Source: Hymenobacter perfusus
GTDB taxonomy: Bacteria; Bacteroidota; Bacteroidia; Cytophagales; Hymenobacteraceae
Direction of reading: 5' to 3'
NCBI RefSeq assembly: GCF_003944765.1
Contig: NZ_RWIU01000004.1
Span: 186,001-250,000 of the forward strand
DNA: 64,000 nt
Positions 40,390 to 48,445 of the stretch are shown here, piece by piece (the stretch's first letter is position 1; every line of letters begins with the position of its first letter). The notes below the pieces were generated by a model. The model ran no database searches. It was given only the letters and a program-made list of their open reading frames with translations, and was not told the origin of the DNA. The translations under genes and the position numbers were made by a program.

Positions 40390-41308
40390 AAACTACTACC
40401 ACAGTGAGGTGAAGGAAATCATGCTCACTAAGCCCAGCTGGATTCTGAAGTGGGGCAACGTCATCATTCTGGGGCTGTTGCTGCTGGTATTTGCTTTTGC
40501 GGCCTTCTTCACTTATCCGGAGTCGCTCACCACGGCCATCACCCTCACGGCAGTGCGGCCGGTGGAGGTACTAAAGCCCCGGCCCATGAATTGGGGTATC
40601 CAAGCCGTGCTGGTGAAGGACGGGGCCACGGTTGTGCCGGGCACGCCGCTGGTTGCCTGGTACGATGCCGCTCAGGCCGATTACCGCGAAGTGCTCCGGC
40701 TGGAAAAGCTGCTGCGCGCCTATGCTGCCCAACCGCCGCTACCCGCTGGTACAGCCCCAAGTCAAAGCCTGCTGCGCCGTTTCTTTAAAGTAGACACCCT
40801 GAAGCTGGGCAACCTGCGCGGCACGTACCGGATGCTCAACCAACAGCTGCTGAAGCAGCACGATATTCCCGCCAACCACGTTGCGCAGGGCCTGCGCCAG
40901 GTAGCCGCCTGGAAAGCGGAGTTTGTCTCGGTGGCGCACAGCGCGGGGCAGGCCCGCATCAACTACAGCCTGCCCCAAACAGCCACGCCGGTAGCCGCTA
41001 CCCAACCCATCGTGTACGTGCAGCCCCCGGCCGCCGAGTACGTAGCACATGGCTACATTACCGACGCGCAGTATGCCGCCGTAAGCACCGGCCAGAAGGT
41101 ATTTGTGACAGTTGCCGAGCTGGGTGGTACCCGCATAGTGGGGCGGGTGCTGGGCGTAGCCCCACTGGCCGAGAACAGCCGGCATAAAGTGTTTATTCGC
41201 CTGTTGCCGACCGAGAAAATGGTGTTGAACGCTACGTTTTCCGGCACGGCCCGCATTGTGCTGCACAACCGGCCCCTGCTGGAAAAATTCCTGTCCATCA
41301 AGAGCTGA
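40379..41308 (+). CDS. HlyD-family adaptor for lanthipeptide export
   Basis: The 309-residue protein has a short cytosolic tail (MPSENYYHSEVKEIMLTKPS), one membrane helix (VIILGLLLLVFAFAAFFTY), a lipoyl-like strand region (WGIQAVLVKDGATVVPGTPLVAWYD), a helical hairpin and a C-terminal beta-barrel part (QKVFVTVAELGGTRIVGRVLG). This is the membrane-fusion adaptor form used with C39 ABC exporters. It overlaps lanB by 11 bases, so it is translationally coupled. With the exporter on the other strand and a TolC-type channel it should build a type I-like secretion path across both membranes. Confidence 0.9.
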   Translation: MPSENYYHSEVKEIMLTKPSWILKWGNVIILGLLLLVFAFAAFFTYPESLTTAITLTAVRPVEVLKPRPMNWGIQAVLVKDGATVVPGTPLVAWYDAAQADYREVLRLEKLLRAYAAQPPLPAGTAPSQSLLRRFFKVDTLKLGNLRGTYRMLNQQLLKQHDIPANHVAQGLRQVAAWKAEFVSVAHSAGQARINYSLPQTATPVAATQPIVYVQPPAAEYVAHGYITDAQYAAVSTGQKVFVTVAELGGTRIVGRVLGVAPLAENSRHKVFIRLLPTEKMVLNATFSGTARIVLHNRPLLEKFLSIKS

Positions 41309-41316
41309 ACTCCCCA

Positions 41317-41382
41317 CCCAGAAAACCGGCGGCCTGGTACCCACACTGCATAAGGTGGGTGCCGGGCCGCCGGTTTTCTGGG
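41317..41382. terminator. Bidirectional terminator after the lanB-hlyD operon
   Basis: Perfect 18-base arms (CCCAGAAAACCGGCGGCC at 41317-41334 and its complement at 41365-41382) contain a second inner stem around GGTACCCAC / GTGGGTGCC. It starts 9 bases after the hlyD stop and also faces the receiver gene coming from the right. Confidence 0.8.
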
Positions 41383-41399
41383 GAAATGTGGGCCATGGA

Positions 41400-41777
41400 T
41401 TACTGCTTAAGCAATGCCAGGGCCTGCGTGACTACCTGCTCGAACATCGGATACGTGAAAGGTTTGGTCAGGACTTTTAAATAGCGTATTCCCAGGCTCT
41501 GAACAAAGGATTCGGGGTACGCGGTGGTGATAATGACGTTCTGAAACTGATCCGCGTTTACGCGCACACCGTCGCCAATGCGGTAGGAGTCATTGGGTTT
41601 GTCCAGCAAATCCAGGAAGACCAGATCCACCGAGGGAGTCTGTTGCTTATCAACCGTATCGGATAAAGACTCGATACACCACGCCAGGCGCAGCTGGTTG
41701 TAGCGCTGCACATACTTGGTAATAAGTGCGCGGGCTAATTCTTCATCTTCTACTATTCCACAAGTGAAAACGCGCAT
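41400..41777 (-). CDS. Receiver-only response regulator
   Basis: The 125-residue protein is read from the ATG at 41775-41777; an upstream extension to 41870 overlaps the terminator of the next gene and is rejected. It has the acidic pair (ED10-11), phospho-acceptor D56 (VDLVFLDLLD), the TTAY switch and K105 (VLTKPF), so all phosphorylation residues are present. It resembles the receiver half of the LytTR regulator at 24973 but has no output domain. It may act as a phosphate sink or adaptor for the LytS-type kinase. It converges with the hlyD gene and lies behind the terminator of the minus-strand peptide gene. Confidence 0.8.
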   Translation of the reverse strand: MRVFTCGIVEDEELARALITKYVQRYNQLRLAWCIESLSDTVDKQQTPSVDLVFLDLLDKPNDSYRIGDGVRVNADQFQNVIITTAYPESFVQSLGIRYLKVLTKPFTYPMFEQVVTQALALLKQ

Positions 41778-41835
41778 ACGTAAGGGGCAATTAGGTGCTG
41801 CTGTAGGGGAGAAGAGGAGGGTTAAGAGCGCAAAA

Positions 41836-41878
41836 AAGGCTGTTTGGAGTTGCTTCCGGAGCAACCCCAAACAGCCTT
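41836..41878 (-). terminator. Rho-independent terminator after the minus-strand peptide gene
   Basis: An 18-base stem with one mismatch (AAGGCTGTTTGGGGTTGC paired with GCAACTCCAAACAGCC) carries a T6 run on the minus strand. It lies 38 bases after the peptide stop. Confidence 0.8.
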
Positions 41879-41916
41879 GACGAGCAATTCTGAAAAAGAA
41901 TAGTTCGGGGAGGTAA

Positions 41917-42060
41917 CTATACCGCGCGGCTGGTGCAGAGCGGAGTGGAAGTCAGGTGGTCTTCGGTAATAAACAGCAGGCTGGCACCGGTGGTAGAAAG
42001 ATTGGTAACGGTTTCTTTTTTGATGTGGAGTTTCTGGGTAAGAGCAGTAATCGTTTTCAT
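41917..42060 (-). CDS. Lanthipeptide-like precursor without GG site (A4)
   Basis: The 47-residue peptide is read from the ATG at 42058-42060. The N-terminal MKTITALTQKLHIKKETVTN, followed by LS, fits the leader pattern L-x-[IL]-K-K-E-T-[IV]-x-x-L-[NS] of the Bacteroidota class I precursors, but no double Gly follows. The C-terminal half is rich in Ser/Thr with a single Cys (HLTSTPLCTSRAV). One ring at most could form. It is on the strand opposite to LanB with its own terminator. It may be a further substrate needing another protease, a signal peptide, or a diverged member. A longer in-frame start at 42162 would add a non-leader segment and is rejected. Confidence 0.65.
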   Translation of the reverse strand: MKTITALTQKLHIKKETVTNLSTTGASLLFITEDHLTSTPLCTSRAV

Positions 42061-42318
42061 TAGGCAGTAGTTTATGTGAGATGGATGATCAAATGAAGGA
42101 AAAGATAGACTTCCTCCTCGTATAAATTCGACAAACAGAGAAAACTCTTCGACCATCTGCAAAAGATAGACGTATGTACTAGGTCGCTTCGGCTGCCAGC
42201 GACTTTATGAGTGGGGTATAAGTTTGGAAGGCTGTGTGACGCTGCCGCCGAGGATATTCAGCATGGGCCTGGATTGCGCTGCTGCCTTCTGCCATCAATG
42301 CAACTTTAGCTTTCGCCG

Positions 42319-42326
42319 TATCTTTA
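42319..42326 (+). promoter_or_regulatory. -7 box (TATCTTTA) directly before a start codon
   Basis: TATCTTTA fits TAnnTTT(G) and ends 4 bases before the ATG at 42330, so the mRNA would begin at or next to the start codon. The -33 partner is weak. Confidence 0.4.
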
Positions 42327-42329
42327 AGC

Positions 42330-43244
42330 ATGGATTTTGGCCGCCTTTCCGACCTGCGCTACGTTGATTTTCGCCTGCCCGCCGACCACCCCGAAACGGC
42401 CGCCGTACTAGCCCGGGGCCTGCCTGCGCAACCCGCGCCGCCGGCCGTGTACGTGGGCTGCCCCATCTGGACGAACAAGGCCTGGGTAGGGAGCTATTTC
42501 CCGCTTGGTGTCCGGGAAACGGAGTATCTGCACCATTACGGCCGGCAGTTCAACAGCATTGAACTCAACACCACGCATTACCGCATTCCAGATGCGCCCA
42601 CCGTGCGCAAGTGGCGGGAAGCAGTACCGGCTACGTTTCGTTTCTGCCCCAAAATCCCGCAGGTCATCAGCCACGACCGGGCCCTGTACAACGCCGATGA
42701 CCTGACGACCAGCTTCTGCCGGGCCATTGAGGGCCTGGGGCCGACGCTGGGGCACGCGTTCCTGCAGTTACCGCCCACCTTCGGGCCGGAGCACTTACCG
42801 CGCCTGGAACGGTACCTGCTCGATTTTCCGGCCTACGTGCCGCTGGCCGTGGAACTGCGCCATCCGGCCTGGTTTTCCGACGCGGGGCTGCTGGCTTCGG
42901 TTACGGCTATGCTGGAGGCGCTGGATAAGCCGCTGGTGCTGAGTGACGTGGCCGGCCGCCGCGACGTGCTGCACATGCGCCTGACTACCCCCGTGGCCTT
43001 TGTCCGCATCAACGGCCACGGCCTGGTCGATTCCGACTTCCGGCGAGCCGACGACTGGGCCGCCTGTATAGCCGGATGGCTGGAGGCGGGCCTGCACACG
43101 GCCTACGTGTTTATCCACCAGAAAGACATCATGCATTCGCCCATCTGGGCGGAACATTTTCTGCGCCGGCTGCACGAGCTGACTGGCATGGCCCTGCAGC
43201 CACCCCGCATCCTGCCGCAACAGGTGCAGGGGAGTCTTTTTTAG
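42330..43244 (+). CDS. DUF72-family protein
   Basis: The 304-residue protein has the DUF72 TIM-barrel pattern: VYVGCPIWTNKAWVGSYFP, EYLHHYGRQFNSIELNTTHYRIP, VRKWREAVPATFRFCPKIPQVISH, LEALDKPLVLSDVAGRRD and FVRINGHGLVDSDFRRADDW. The family is widespread and its reaction is not established; structural likeness to metal-dependent barrels has been noted. Length is normal and the fold is complete. It stands alone between the lanthipeptide cluster and a convergent barrel gene. A -7 box lies just before the ATG, so the transcript is probably leaderless. Confidence 0.92.
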   Translation: MDFGRLSDLRYVDFRLPADHPETAAVLARGLPAQPAPPAVYVGCPIWTNKAWVGSYFPLGVRETEYLHHYGRQFNSIELNTTHYRIPDAPTVRKWREAVPATFRFCPKIPQVISHDRALYNADDLTTSFCRAIEGLGPTLGHAFLQLPPTFGPEHLPRLERYLLDFPAYVPLAVELRHPAWFSDAGLLASVTAMLEALDKPLVLSDVAGRRDVLHMRLTTPVAFVRINGHGLVDSDFRRADDWAACIAGWLEAGLHTAYVFIHQKDIMHSPIWAEHFLRRLHELTGMALQPPRILPQQVQGSLF

Positions 43245-43329
43245 CGTGGTGAAGAGATAAAGAGCTGCAGTGAGTTAGCTGTTCTGGTGGAGCGTGAAGG
43301 CGCAGCTTACACAGCTAGCCCACTACCTG

Positions 43330-44019
43330 CTACTTTACTGCTTTTCCCAAGCTGAACTTGATGCCCAACTCCGTAGCAATGCCCAACTGTGGGGCCCGTT
43401 TGACCGGGCCGGCATAGTAGTCGAAATACGTATAACCTGGCTCCCGGCCGAGGCCGGCTCCCACGTAGGCATCCAGCCAGCCGTATTTGCCCAGACGCCG
43501 CTGCATACCCCATTGCAGTGTCAGGGTAGAGTAGTTGTAGTGGGTGCGGAAGGGCGTGGCAGTGAATACGGAGGTAGACTGCAACGATAGGTAGTTACCC
43601 ACGAACGGCCCGGTAGCCCGGCCATTTTGCCGCCGCTTTTCCTGGTTGTAATAATATTTCACGCCTACATCAAAACCATAGTCACCGATGATAGACTCCC
43701 GTACATCGTTGAAATAGCGTTGCCGCTTGCCCACTTTAAAGCCGCTGAATCCATTGGCGTACAGGGAAAAGGCCGGTGTGAGATGATGCTCAACCCCTAA
43801 TACTATCGGCACCGATAAGCCCCAGTAGCCGCTGGAAAGGCCCCGGGTAAAACCAGTACCCAGTTTGAGCAAGGTGCCGCTCCCGCGCGGGACAGCCAAC
43901 GAAGCGGCGGCCGGCGTGGTGGTTGAATCGGGAGTGGTTTGGGCCGTCGTGCACTGTGGGGTCAGGAACGCGGTAAAAAACGACAGGCCAGCCGGAGCCG
44001 CTACGAGTAGGATGCGCAT
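43330..44019 (-). CDS. Outer-membrane beta-barrel-like protein of unknown function
   Basis: The 229-residue protein is read from the ATG at 44017-44019, which gives a signal peptide ending near CTTAQ. Alternating amphipathic strands with many Tyr and Gly (GYWGLSVPIVLGVEHH, FDVGVKYYYNQE, YSTLTLQWGMQRRLG, YGWLDAYVGAGLGREPGYTY) and the final LGIATELGIKFSLGKAVK indicate a small outer-membrane barrel. An upstream extension to 44136 spoils the signal. No ligand or partner can be named. It converges with the DUF72 gene and is divergent from the metalloprotease gene. Confidence 0.75.
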   Translation of the reverse strand: MRILLVAAPAGLSFFTAFLTPQCTTAQTTPDSTTTPAAASLAVPRGSGTLLKLGTGFTRGLSSGYWGLSVPIVLGVEHHLTPAFSLYANGFSGFKVGKRQRYFNDVRESIIGDYGFDVGVKYYYNQEKRRQNGRATGPFVGNYLSLQSTSVFTATPFRTHYNYSTLTLQWGMQRRLGKYGWLDAYVGAGLGREPGYTYFDYYAGPVKRAPQLGIATELGIKFSLGKAVK

Positions 44020-44180
44020 AGAAATACGGGAATGAAGTAGAAATTCAGGTTCAGGATATCGGGCCGGGAGGGAAGGTTGCGTGCCGGGGAGCGGAAAACA
44101 GAAAAAAAATGGCTTGGCCCAACCGGAGGCAGGCAAATCCAGTACCTTTCCAACGCCCCGACGGCACGTTTCCTGCCCTT

Positions 44181-46283
44181 ATGAAATTGAATTTTTCCTC
44201 CCTGCTATTCTCCCTGTTACTGGGAGCCGGCGGCCTCCAGCCCCTCCGGGCACAGGTGCTGCCCACGGCTGCCGAAACCCGCTGCCTGCTGCTCCCCCTC
44301 AGCCCCGCCATCCGGCTGGCTCAGGCTGTCCGGGTTGTGGAAGGCGAAGTGCTGGATGCCACCAGCTTCCGGGGAATCAACGGCCGCATTTTCACCCGCC
44401 ACCGGCTGCGGGTATTTAAGCAGCTGAAAGGTCCGGCTGCTACTGAGCTGACGGTTCTGACGGAAGGCGGTACGCTGGGGCTGGAACGGCAGGAACTGAC
44501 CAATACGCTCCGTCTGGCGCCCGGTGAGCAGGGTCTTTTCTTTCTGGAGCCCGTGCGGTTTGCCGGCGTGGCCGTCGGCGCCGGATGGCAGGCCTACGGC
44601 AGTGAGCAGGGCTTCGTGCGGTATGAGTTGAGCACTGCCACGGCAACCGAGCCCTTTCGGCAGTATCGGCAGCTGGACGCGGCATTTTACCAGACCATCG
44701 GCGGGGCGGCTCCGCACCTGGTGCAGGCAAACCCGGCCCTGGACGTGGCCCTGCTGCGCCGGGCGCAACCACCGGTAGCTGCCAAGGGTCAGGCTCCCGT
44801 CATTACTACCCTGGCTCCGGCGAGTCTCACGGCCGGTACCAATGCCATCCTGACTATTGCCGGCTCGGGCTTTGGGGCCAGCCGAGGCGCGGGCAGCGTG
44901 GAGTTCCGCAATGCCGATGATGGCGGGGCTTCGTACACCAAAGTCAACGATGACGACTACATCAGCTGGACGGATACGCGGATTCAGGTGCGGGTGCCTT
45001 CCCTGAGCGCTAGCCGTAACCCTGCCGGTACTGGTAACGTGCGCGTTACCACGGCGGATCAGGTGCCAGCAGTGAGCCCCGGAATAGTGACTATCGTGTT
45101 TGCCGCTGCCAATGTGCTGGATACCAATACCGGGCAGCGGACCGTGCCCGGGCACCGCAATTTTGATGGGGCCGGTGGGGTTACGTTCCGGTTTGATGCG
45201 GGCTTTGCCAGCAACGCGCCTGCCTCGGCGGCATGGCAGCGGGCGTTGGCTACCTGGCGCTGCCAGACCGGTATCAACTGGAGCGTGGGCACTACCCGCA
45301 CCAAAACCGGCGTGGCCGACGACGGGGAAAACTCCGTGGGCTTCGACAATGGGCCGGAGCTACCAACGGGCGTTTTGGGCCGTACCACCAGCTACTACCG
45401 GGGCTGCTACCTGGCTAGCGGCGCGGTGGTATTCTACGTGCAGGAAATAGACACCCAGTTCGATGATGCTACCAACTGGCAGTTCGGGCCGGGCAACCCC
45501 ACGGCGGTACAGATTGATTTTGAGACGGTAGCAGTACACGAGTTGGGTCACGCGCAGCAACTCTCGCACCTGATTCTGCCCACGGCCGTAATGCACTATG
45601 CCATTGCCCGGGGGCAGCGCAGCCGTACGCTGGCCGCCGGCAGTGATATTGCCGGAGGGCGCTACGTATTACGTACCCGTAGCTTTCTGCCTGCCGCCTG
45701 TGGCCCGGCCCCGATGCTGCCCGCCCCGCTTACCGGGCAGCTGGCCACTTACGCGGCCGGAAGCGGCACCACCCTCCAATGGACCACCCGCGACGAATGC
45801 TACCTGAACGGTTTTGTGGTGGAGCGGGCCCCGGCCGATACTACGGCGGGCTGGCGGCAGGTAGCAGCCGTGGCGGCCGGCGCAACGTCCGGGCAGTACC
45901 GTTTCGTGGATGCCCAACCGCTGCCCGGCCTCAGCTACTACCGACTGCGCCTGCGCCGCCCCGATAATTCCCTGGATACGGCCATGCCCATCGGGGTAAC
46001 CGATGATGCCTCCGCCCTGAACTCTCTACAGGTGTTTCCGAACCCTTACCAGACCGGCGAACCGCTGAATCTGCAGTACGTGGGCGGCTCTGCGGCCGGC
46101 AGTCTGGTAGTGCGTTTCTACGATGCTGTGGGCCGCTACCTGGCCGGCTCCCGCCTCGATTATCTGCCGGGCCTGAACCGGCTTCCGGTTACGCCGCCTT
46201 CGCTGTGCGCCGGCTACTACCTCATCCGCTGGACTGACACCAATGGCCGCAACGGCGTAGTACCGCTGGTGGTCAGTGAGTGA
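44181..46283 (+). CDS. Secreted matrixin-like metalloprotease with IPT/TIG domain and T9SS tail
   Basis: The 700-residue protein is read from the ATG at 44181 followed by a signal peptide (LLFSLLLGAGGLQPLRAQ). Residues about 210-310 (PVITTLAPASLTAGTNAILT, AGSGFGASRGAGSVEF) form an IPT/TIG domain. About 355-500 holds the zinc motif HELGHAQQLSH with a following Met (TAVMHYAIARGQ), a metzincin/matrixin arrangement. Then comes a FnIII-like part and a type A T9SS sorting domain (last about 80 residues: LQVFPNPYQTGEPLNLQYV, YYLIRWTDTNGRN). It should be exported, anchored or released at the cell surface and degrade protein. The three zinc-binding His are present. Confidence 0.9.
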   Translation: MKLNFSSLLFSLLLGAGGLQPLRAQVLPTAAETRCLLLPLSPAIRLAQAVRVVEGEVLDATSFRGINGRIFTRHRLRVFKQLKGPAATELTVLTEGGTLGLERQELTNTLRLAPGEQGLFFLEPVRFAGVAVGAGWQAYGSEQGFVRYELSTATATEPFRQYRQLDAAFYQTIGGAAPHLVQANPALDVALLRRAQPPVAAKGQAPVITTLAPASLTAGTNAILTIAGSGFGASRGAGSVEFRNADDGGASYTKVNDDDYISWTDTRIQVRVPSLSASRNPAGTGNVRVTTADQVPAVSPGIVTIVFAAANVLDTNTGQRTVPGHRNFDGAGGVTFRFDAGFASNAPASAAWQRALATWRCQTGINWSVGTTRTKTGVADDGENSVGFDNGPELPTGVLGRTTSYYRGCYLASGAVVFYVQEIDTQFDDATNWQFGPGNPTAVQIDFETVAVHELGHAQQLSHLILPTAVMHYAIARGQRSRTLAAGSDIAGGRYVLRTRSFLPAACGPAPMLPAPLTGQLATYAAGSGTTLQWTTRDECYLNGFVVERAPADTTAGWRQVAAVAAGATSGQYRFVDAQPLPGLSYYRLRLRRPDNSLDTAMPIGVTDDASALNSLQVFPNPYQTGEPLNLQYVGGSAAGSLVVRFYDAVGRYLAGSRLDYLPGLNRLPVTPPSLCAGYYLIRWTDTNGRNGVVPLVVSE

Positions 46284-46325
46284 GGAGGCAACCCTTCCCA
46301 GGGCATCATACCCCCTGAGCAACAA

Positions 46326-46361
46326 AAAGCCCCTGACGTCCGTGTTGGCATCAGGGGCTTT
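46326..46361. terminator. Terminator between convergent genes
   Basis: An 11-base stem AAAGCCCCTGA / TCAGGGGCTTT lies 43 bases after the metalloprotease stop, with A and T runs for both directions. Confidence 0.75.
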
Positions 46362-46450
46362 CTGCTTATCTATTTGTTTGCTCTTCGAAAAGGAAGGATT
46401 AGCTGCGCTGCCCTTCGGGTGCTTCACCTATGCCTCGCACTGACAACCAC

Positions 46451-47443
46451 TCACCGCGTCAGGAGCATGGCCCCGTAGGAGTAGCCGCCGCCGAATACGG
46501 TGACGATAATGTGGTTGCCGGGCTGCAGCAGCGGCCAGGTATCGGCCAGGGCAATGGCGGCGCCGGCGCAACCGGTGTTACCCAGCTCCTCGATGTTGGA
46601 AACGGCGCGCTCCTCGGGCAGGCCCAGCTGCTGCTGCACGTTTTTGGTGATGCGCAGGTTGGCCTGGTGCGGAATCAGGTACGTCACGTCGGCCACGGTC
46701 AGGTTGTTCTGCTCCAGTAGCTGCTGGGTGACGCGCGTCATATAGGTGCAGGCGTGGATGAACACGTCCTTACCGAAGGGCATCACAATCCCGCGCTCCA
46801 CGGGTTTCAACGTTACGGCCTGGTCGGCCTTGCCGATATTGCCGGCCCCGCCCGTCCGGATGGCCTGAACGTGCAGGTCGGCCGGCGCCAGGCGCTCCTT
46901 GGATAGCAGCAGCACCGCCGCGCCGTCGCCCCACAGGTGCCCGGCCACCGTATCGAAGTCGTTGTTGTAGGCCGTGTTATGTTCGCTCACGACTACCAGC
47001 GCCCGTTGGGCCTTGCCCGTGGCGAAGTACCCTTCCACAATTTCCACCGCGTTCAGCAGCGAAGAGCAGGCCGAAGAAATGCTCACCACCGGAATGTCCG
47101 ACACATTCAGCTCGCGCTGCACGGCGTGCGCCACGGTGTAAATGGTATCGTGCGGGGTGTAAGTGCCACCCACAATCAGGTCGATGTCGGCCGCCGGAAA
47201 AGCCGGGGCCTGCGCCAGGGCACGGCGGGTGGCTTCAAGGGCCATCGTATTCGTATTCTCGTCGGGCGCCGCTTTGCGACGAGTCCGGATGCCCGTCCGC
47301 TCCGTTATCCACTCATGCGAAAGGCCATTAAGGCGAGTGAAATGTTCGTTGGTAATGATTTCGGCGGGCAGATAAGCCGCCACCTGATGGATGTACACGG
47401 AGCGAAAAGGAGAATAAGGCGCGAAGCGGAAATGAGTCTGCAA
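46451..47443 (-). CDS. 3-oxoacyl-ACP synthase III family protein
   Basis: The 330-residue thiolase-fold protein has the KAS III triad Cys126 (SISSACSSLL), His259 (LIPHQAN) and Asn289 (ELGNTGCAGA), plus WITERTGIRTRR near the N-terminus. KAS III starts fatty-acid synthesis by condensing an acyl-CoA with malonyl-ACP; homologues in Bacteroidota also start flexirubin-type or other secondary chains. The gene is alone, so I keep the general family name. It is divergent from the small secreted protein at 47559. The start at 47443 gives a slightly longer N-terminus than FabH of model bacteria. Confidence 0.93.
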   Translation of the reverse strand: MQTHFRFAPYSPFRSVYIHQVAAYLPAEIITNEHFTRLNGLSHEWITERTGIRTRRKAAPDENTNTMALEATRRALAQAPAFPAADIDLIVGGTYTPHDTIYTVAHAVQRELNVSDIPVVSISSACSSLLNAVEIVEGYFATGKAQRALVVVSEHNTAYNNDFDTVAGHLWGDGAAVLLLSKERLAPADLHVQAIRTGGAGNIGKADQAVTLKPVERGIVMPFGKDVFIHACTYMTRVTQQLLEQNNLTVADVTYLIPHQANLRITKNVQQQLGLPEERAVSNIEELGNTGCAGAAIALADTWPLLQPGNHIIVTVFGGGYSYGAMLLTR

Positions 47444-47558
47444 GGTACGGGGTTCGAAACAAGTTGCCGGCTATTCCGGTCGGGGCCCGTACTTTGCACC
47501 GGTGCCGTTCGTTGAACACGGGCCCCAGGGCCGGGTTCAATGGCCTACTTACAACATT

Positions 47559-48134
47559 ATGATGTTTTTTAATTCGCTTCGTGCGGGGTGGCTTCTGGCG
47601 GCCCTGCTGGGGGCCGGAGCCGTGCTGGCTCCGGCCGTACACGCCCAGAAATACCATACTGCCGCCGGTTTGCGGCTCGGCAAAAACAACTACGGCCTTA
47701 CCGTACAGCAGAAAATCTTCGAGAAGACCACCCTTGAAGGCCTGGGACTGGTAGGCTCCCGCGAAGTAAGCGCCACGGCGCTGGCCGAGCGGCACTTCGG
47801 CATCCTGGGCCCCAGCCTCAACTATTACTTCGGGGCGGGCGGCCACCTGGGCCGCAACAAGGACACGGGCGGCTTTGGCGGCTTTGACGCGCTGGTGGGA
47901 GTGGAGTACAAGGTGGCCTTTGTTCCCATCGTACTCAGCCTCGACTTCAAGCCCACCGTGGAAATCAACTCCGACGACTGGGCCCGGTTTCCCACGGCCT
48001 TCTCCATCCGCTACGTTATCATAAAAGACAAATCGAGCATTTTCGATGGCGTATTCGGCGGTGATAAGAAGAAGAAGTCCAAGTCTAAATCCAAGGCGAA
48101 AAGCGGCAGCGGGCGTGGTCTGTTCGATTTCTAG
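47559..48134 (+). CDS. Secreted protein, probable small barrel with Lys/Ser tail
   Basis: The 191-residue protein is read from the ATG at 47559 (a second ATG follows directly). It has a signal peptide (AALLGAGAVLAPAVHAQ) and then glycine-rich strands (AAGLRLGKNNYGLTVQQ, NYYFGAGGHLG, DALVGVEYKVAFVPIVLSLD, FKPTVEINSDDW, FSIRYVI) typical of a small outer-membrane barrel. The C-terminus is a Lys/Ser-rich tail (KKKKSKSKSKAKSGSGRG) ending LFDF, which is unusual for a barrel and could be periplasmic or disordered. A longer frame from 47502 is not supported. The function is unknown. Confidence 0.8.
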   Translation: MMFFNSLRAGWLLAALLGAGAVLAPAVHAQKYHTAAGLRLGKNNYGLTVQQKIFEKTTLEGLGLVGSREVSATALAERHFGILGPSLNYYFGAGGHLGRNKDTGGFGGFDALVGVEYKVAFVPIVLSLDFKPTVEINSDDWARFPTAFSIRYVIIKDKSSIFDGVFGGDKKKKSKSKSKAKSGSGRGLFDF

Positions 48135-48182
48135 CTTCAGCGGTTGCCTGCGCGGCTAAAGCCGCCACTGTTCGCCTCCCCA

Positions 48183-48226
48183 AAAACCTCCGGCCCGTAG
48201 TTCGTCAGCTACCGGCCGGAGGTTTT
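48183..48226. terminator. Hairpin terminator
   Basis: A 13-base stem AAAACCTCCGGCC / GGCCGGAGGTTTT lies 49 bases after the small secreted protein gene. Confidence 0.75.
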
Positions 48227-48370
48227 CGGCGTTCAGGGCGGAGGTGACCAGGAGTTGGACTGTGTGTAAGCGGATGCATAGTAGGTTGATTTTTAATATA
48301 TAAAATATTTCAAGGCGTATAGGTATAATGAAATCGATCTTGTTTAATTAATGCAATTAAAAATAAATAA

Positions 48371-48401
48371 TTTGCAATTATAGAAACTTCATCTATCTTT
48401 A
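48371..48401 (+). promoter_or_regulatory. Bacteroidota-type promoter of the PA14 protein gene
   Basis: TTTG at 48371-48374, 19 bases, then TATCTTTA at 48394-48401 (one mismatch to TAnnTTTG) match the -33/-7 pattern. It lies in an A+T-rich 310-base gap 45 bases before the ATG at 48446. Confidence 0.6.
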
Positions 48402-48445
48402 GTAATAAGAATTGTATTGTCTTTATTACAAAAATTCCCCTAAAG

